Shown in pieces: positions 60,758 through 64,000 of a DNA stretch of 64,000 nucleotides (positions are counted from its first letter, which is position 1; the number at the start of each line of letters is the position of its first letter). Both the position numbers and the translations under genes were made by a program. Location: positions 124,001-188,000 of the forward strand of contig NZ_QOCF01000031.1 of assembly GCF_003318255.1 (NCBI RefSeq), written 5' to 3'. This DNA is from Ruegeria sp. A3M17 (lineage in GTDB: Bacteria; Pseudomonadota; Alphaproteobacteria; Rhodobacterales; Rhodobacteraceae). The notes below the pieces were generated by a model. It was not told the DNA's origin. It did no database searches and was given only the letters and a program-made list of their open reading frames with translations.

Positions 60758-61615
60758 CTACCTCCGACCAGCAACAATCCGGTCAAGGATCAGAGCGCAG
60801 AACAAGATCGCGAGACCTGCGAGGATACCTTGACCTGCGGCGGCATACTGCAGCGCTTCCAGGACATCTTCACCCAGTCCCTTTGCGCCAATCAGCGAAG
60901 CCACAACGACCATGGCCAGGGACAGAAGGATGGTCTGATTGACGCCCGCCATAATCGTCTTGTGCGCCAGTGGTAGATCCACTCGCCACAGGAGGTACCG
61001 CGGAGTCGCACCAAAGGCGAGCGCGGCCTCACGCACGGTCTCCGGCACCTGCTGCAGTCCCAGCACGGTAAAGCGGATCACCGGCGGGCTGCCGAAGATC
61101 ATGGTGGCGACAACGCCCGCGGGCTTGCCCGAGCCGATGAAGGCCACCACGGGGATCAGATAGACAAACGATGGCATCGACTGCATGAAGTCCAAGATCG
61201 GACGCACGATTGAGAACATTTTAGGCCGTCTTGCACAATAGATGCCAAGAGGAATGCCCAAAGTGATCGAAATCAGCGCTGCAGCTCCCAGAAGTGCAAT
61301 GGTGGTCATTGCCTTCTCCCAGAAGTCTAAGAGACCCAAGTAGGCCAGCGCCGCCCCGGTAAAAATCGCTACCCGTGCACCTGCCGACAGATAAGCCAGC
61401 ATCACAATGACCAGTGCAACAACTGGCCAGGGAGTGTCGACAAGCACCACTTCGATCCAATCGAGCAATGTGCGCATGCCGAAGGTCAACGCGTCAAAGA
61501 AGCCGCGCCCTGAGGTTTTGGTCCAATCAAACCCCGCCTGCACCCCGTCCCCAACGTTCAGTCGCCACTCGCGATTGGTGGGGAACGCATTGAGCAGGGA
61601 AAACGCATCTGGCAT
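60758..61615 (-). CDS. Orphan glycine betaine/proline-type ABC permease (ProW-like)
   Basis: The 285-residue protein (ATG at 61613-61615; a GTG at 61642 would add 9 residues) resembles ProW/OpuAB: WIEVVLVDTPWPVVALVIVMLAYLSAG, then GIYCARRPKMFSIVRPILDFMQSMPSFVYLIPVVAFIG and the ATPase-contact loop REAALAFGATPRYLLWRVDLPLA. In these systems it pairs with an ATPase and a binding protein, but neither is adjacent in the window. No convincing ribosome-binding site precedes either start. It may be the left-over of a lost operon, or be supplied with partners from elsewhere. Confidence 0.83.
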   Translation of the reverse strand: MPDAFSLLNAFPTNREWRLNVGDGVQAGFDWTKTSGRGFFDALTFGMRTLLDWIEVVLVDTPWPVVALVIVMLAYLSAGARVAIFTGAALAYLGLLDFWEKAMTTIALLGAAALISITLGIPLGIYCARRPKMFSIVRPILDFMQSMPSFVYLIPVVAFIGSGKPAGVVATMIFGSPPVIRFTVLGLQQVPETVREAALAFGATPRYLLWRVDLPLAHKTIMAGVNQTILLSLAMVVVASLIGAKGLGEDVLEALQYAAAGQGILAGLAILFCALILDRIVAGRR

Positions 61616-61795
61616 GGCAAATTTCAGCGTTGACAGCACCACGACAACCGCGCTCAGCCCGAGTCAAAGCTCGAAAGCTATTTAGACTTCGCGCACGACA
61701 CAGGACAATTCTAGCAGGATGAGGATTTTGCCACGCGACCAAACGAGGGTTTGAAACAGAAACGATAAAACCTGTTGTGGCGTTTGTTCCGCCGT

Positions 61796-62413
61796 TTAGA
61801 ACAACTGCTTCTCTTTCGCCAGTAGCGCGGCTTGCGTTCGATTGGAAACGCCCAGTTTTGCCAGCACGTTTTTTACATGCAGCTTTACCGTAACCTCTTG
61901 GATTCCTAAATTTCGGGCAATTTCCTTGTTGGAAAGGCCGATGCAGAGCTGTTCCAGCGTCTGCATCTCCCGGCCAGACAGGGTGGCAAAAACGCCAGAT
62001 GACTCCACTGGCTCATCTGCCTGTCCGAAATCAAAGGGAAAATACCGTTCGCCTGACAGTACAAACTTGATGGCGTTGACCAGCGACACGGCTTTCAACG
62101 ACTTGGGAATAAACCCGTTTGCACCGTTCTCCATTGCCTTGTTGGCAACCTCCCGGTTAGCGACACCTGACATCAGTGCAACCTTAGTCGCAGGAAAGGC
62201 CTGACGGGCGCGATTGAGGCCATTCAAGCCGTCCATTCCCGGCATGTGATAATCGAGGATCAGCAGATCGATGGCATCCAGACCGCCCATCAATTCCAAC
62301 GCTTCTTCCAAATTGGCAGCGGTTTGAACTTTGAAGTCGTCTACGGTTTCCAGATAGGCCGCGATTGTGTCGCGGACCAGATCATGGTCGTCAGCTAAGA
62401 GGATATTAGGCAT
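61796..62413 (-). CDS. LuxR/NarL-family response regulator
   Basis: The 205-residue protein (ATG at 62411-62413; a GTG two codons upstream is also possible) has a receiver domain with acidic DDH pocket and phospho-Asp in LLILDYHMPGMDG, and a LuxR helix-turn-helix at the C-terminus (LSGREMQTLEQLCIGLSNKEIARNLGIQEVTVKLHVKNVLAKLG). It should activate or repress transcription when phosphorylated. No histidine kinase gene is adjacent, so its partner is unknown. Confidence 0.93.
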   Translation of the reverse strand: MPNILLADDHDLVRDTIAAYLETVDDFKVQTAANLEEALELMGGLDAIDLLILDYHMPGMDGLNGLNRARQAFPATKVALMSGVANREVANKAMENGANGFIPKSLKAVSLVNAIKFVLSGERYFPFDFGQADEPVESSGVFATLSGREMQTLEQLCIGLSNKEIARNLGIQEVTVKLHVKNVLAKLGVSNRTQAALLAKEKQLF

Positions 62414-62567
62414 GTCCACAGTGTCCTTACGCTGAACGCATTCACAACCAAAAATCAGGCCAAAACATGACAGAACTATACTTTGGTATAGTTGCCTATG
62501 CCAATGCTCTGATGACCGTGGGGGACCAATAGTTATAACCCAGTTTACCTGACCCGGAGTCTATTCA

Positions 62568-63003
62568 ATGGCACAAAAACACTACTCGCGGATTTACGTC
62601 GTGCTGTTCATGCTATTGCTGAGTTTAATCACTCAGGCCACAGCTCGGGCAGAGATGACGTTGGAAGTAACAACATCAGGCTCTACACGCATCAGTGAGT
62701 TGCAAGCTGACTATCCGTTCCGACCGCGTTCAGAACACACGTTCAGAGGCCCTGAACCTCGTGCGGAATCGTAAGGGTCGTCTTCCGCACATCGCTGCGA
62801 TCACGGCCGAACCCGTGCCATCAAGAATTGCTGCCATCGCGTTAGGTACGGGGGACATCGATTGCGTCTATCACTTTGCGCTGAACGAGTTGGTTGAGGT
62901 CCTTCGTGATCAAGAACGTGAAACGCTCGAACTAGTGGAAACAATGATCGACGGTAAACGTCTCAGGGACATATCTGACCTACCACTCGATCTCGTAGTT
63001 TGA
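62568..63003 (+). pseudogene. Small exported protein gene, apparently frameshifted
   Basis: A first frame (62568-62774) encodes a signal peptide (VVLFMLLLSLITQATARA) and EMTLEVTTSGSTRISELQADYPFR, then ends in unlikely sequence. A second frame, open from about 62671 to 63003, carries the more gene-like remainder (TRSEALNLVRNRKGRLPHIAAITAEPVP, then GDIDCVYHFALNELVEVL, ending in LPLDLVV). The overlap suggests a single-base indel near 62715-62740. Alternatively the second frame is a separate short gene with a GTG start at 62695. Function is not recognised. Confidence 0.5.
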
Positions 63004-63161
63004 CGTCTGTTGTAGGCAATTAAAACCTAAACTGAATGACTTCGACACTTCGCCTCGTCACCAATGTCCGCTTCAGGGAAAGTTGAGTTGCAGCGTGCGA
63101 TTTTTCAACCAAAGTCTGATTAGTGCCGATGGCTGCGTTAAATCCCGTGAAGGCTCCGAAG

Positions 63162-64000
63162 CTAAATTTTAACCGGGAAGTCCTTAAGTCGATTGATAGA
63201 TGCGATTAACTTGCGACGGATGCGATTTTTTGCTGAATCATGATGTAACCGCCGGTGACAATTTGGGCAGCAGGCTGCCGCATTTTCGATTATGTCTGGG
63301 CCGCCTTCACCGAGCGGTCTAACGTGATGCACTTCTAAGAACCCTTCGCCGTCGATACGTTTGAAGGGCGCGGGAGAGCCGCAGTTTTCACAATTACCAG
63401 CCGCTTCCTCCAGCACCCAAGCTATGACTTTCGGATCGCGAATATATCGGTCAGAGGCAGCAGTAGTTCTTGGAACCTTCTCTTGGCCCTTTGGCGGAGC
63501 CGCCTTTTTTGAGCGAATTCGATTACGTGCGCGCTCGACCCGCTCGGACAGTTCTTTCGGGTCTCCCGTGGGTTCTTCTGAAGAATCTGATTGGGCCAAC
63601 ATGGTAGCTATTGAGTCCGCCGACATGCTGGACGCATCAGTCCAACGCATCCGCAACCTCAGTCTCTTTGTCCGATTGCCTCCCTTTTTTGACTTTGTCT
63701 CATGCTCACCAGTGACCCGTCCAATGGCCAGTCGGAGCTCGTCGAAGTCTGACACTGTCGAGAGTTCGAGTGGCAGCGTGTAGCCTTTTGGTTGAATTTT
63801 GCGCTTTTTCTCCGGCAGCCGCATCGCATCAGAGCTGGCAACTTGAAGATCGTCCAGCACCATACCGAACTCTGCCATTCGGCGGAGATGCAATACTAAA
63901 GCTCGGGCATAGTCAGTATTTCGAGGCGGGCGCCCGCCAGTGGAGCCGCCCCGAGACTCGATGATCAAATCGAAACCGCCTCTTAAAGATTCAACAGAGT
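63162..64000 (-). CDS. HNH endonuclease domain protein, 5' end off window
   Basis: The frame is open from 63162 past a TTG at 63966-63968 to the window edge without a stop, so the N-terminus may lie outside. The N-terminal part is not recognised. The C-terminal ~70 residues form an HNH nuclease with a zinc knuckle: CENCGSPAPF, FLEVHHVRPLGEGG (catalytic HH), then ENAAACCPNCHRRLHH. Such HNH proteins are often restriction or phage-defence nucleases. A basic stretch in the middle (RARNRIRSKKAAPPKG) may bind DNA. Whether it belongs to a defence operon cannot be judged from this side. Confidence 0.85.
   Translation of the reverse strand, partial: SVESLRGGFDLIIESRGGSTGGRPPRNTDYARALVLHLRRMAEFGMVLDDLQVASSDAMRLPEKKRKIQPKGYTLPLELSTVSDFDELRLAIGRVTGEHETKSKKGGNRTKRLRLRMRWTDASSMSADSIATMLAQSDSSEEPTGDPKELSERVERARNRIRSKKAAPPKGQEKVPRTTAASDRYIRDPKVIAWVLEEAAGNCENCGSPAPFKRIDGEGFLEVHHVRPLGEGGPDIIENAAACCPNCHRRLHHDSAKNRIRRKLIASINRLKDFPVKI

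Noticed and set aside
1-64000. CRISPR arrays, tRNA or rRNA genes, prophage or integrase
   Set aside because: I saw no regularly spaced direct repeats, no tRNA-like cloverleaf or rRNA sequence and no phage structural or integrase gene; the only mobile element found is the IS5-family copy.

Overview
The window looks like chromosome or large replicon of a marine Roseobacter-group alphaproteobacterium (Rhodobacteraceae). Reasons: fairly GC-rich coding sequence, tightly overlapping operons (4-base ATGA junctions), TRAP and CUT1 ABC uptake systems, a polyol operon with the gene order of the Rhodobacter sphaeroides smo/mtlK locus, GcvA-like LysR regulators and an IS427-type IS5 element. No rRNA, tRNA or CRISPR was seen. 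The assignment is by family resemblance only.

Region 1 (1-22690) is a large catabolic island of unknown substrate. A partial 2-oxoglutarate/Fe(II) oxygenase and a LysR gene lie at its left edge, and a second, clearly paralogous LysR lies at its right edge. Between them, one long leftward array from 16562 to 1865 encodes a CUT1-type ABC importer, an HpsN/HisD-like dehydrogenase, three SnoaL/NTF2-fold proteins, an SDR, a LacI repressor, a bicupin, a SAM methyltransferase, a MetE-C-terminal-like zinc methyltransferase, an alpha/beta hydrolase and an RraA-type aldolase. A divergent pair (16715-18597) adds a fourth SnoaL protein and a lactonase-like amidohydrolase. Two LacI-type palindromes sit in the divergent promoter region. 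A separate leftward operon (21681-18725) encodes a hydroxyisobutyrate-dehydrogenase-like reductase, a divergent PanB-like protein and a membrane di-iron hydroxylase. I cannot name the substrate; this is the best candidate for an undescribed pathway.

Region 2 (23157-28981) holds a TRAP transporter with a Tat-type solute receptor, an IclR regulator and a divergent GMC flavoprotein oxidoreductase. Region 3 (29211-38303) is a sorbitol/mannitol (polyol) operon (smoEFGK, smoS, mtlK) with a LacI regulator and a divergent xylulokinase; similar palindromes lie in both control regions. In region 4 (38527-44128) two tandem exported DUF3604 (PHP-like) proteins, an outer-membrane SphA/MetA-like barrel and a divergent Crp-type regulator form an uncharacterised unit.

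Region 5 (44129-47678) is gene-poor: a secreted SH3 protein, a decayed IS5-family element and a CHAP lipoprotein. Region 6 (47679-53068) is a compact four-gene signalling operon: a periplasmic haem-c DUF3365 sensor, a hybrid histidine kinase, a single-domain receiver, and a protein with DHp-like helices, a receiver and an adenylate cyclase. It probably turns a periplasmic redox or ligand signal into cAMP. Region 7 (53610-60270) holds an AsmA-like protein, a small potassium-channel-like protein and an AI-2E/HlyD/DUF2955 export operon. Region 8 (60758-64000) has an orphan glycine-betaine-type permease, an orphan LuxR response regulator, an apparently frameshifted small gene and a partial HNH nuclease.

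Three solute-receptor/permease junctions (14198-14221, 26005-26023, 34285-34313) each contain a strong hairpin, consistent with differential expression of the receptor over its membrane partners.
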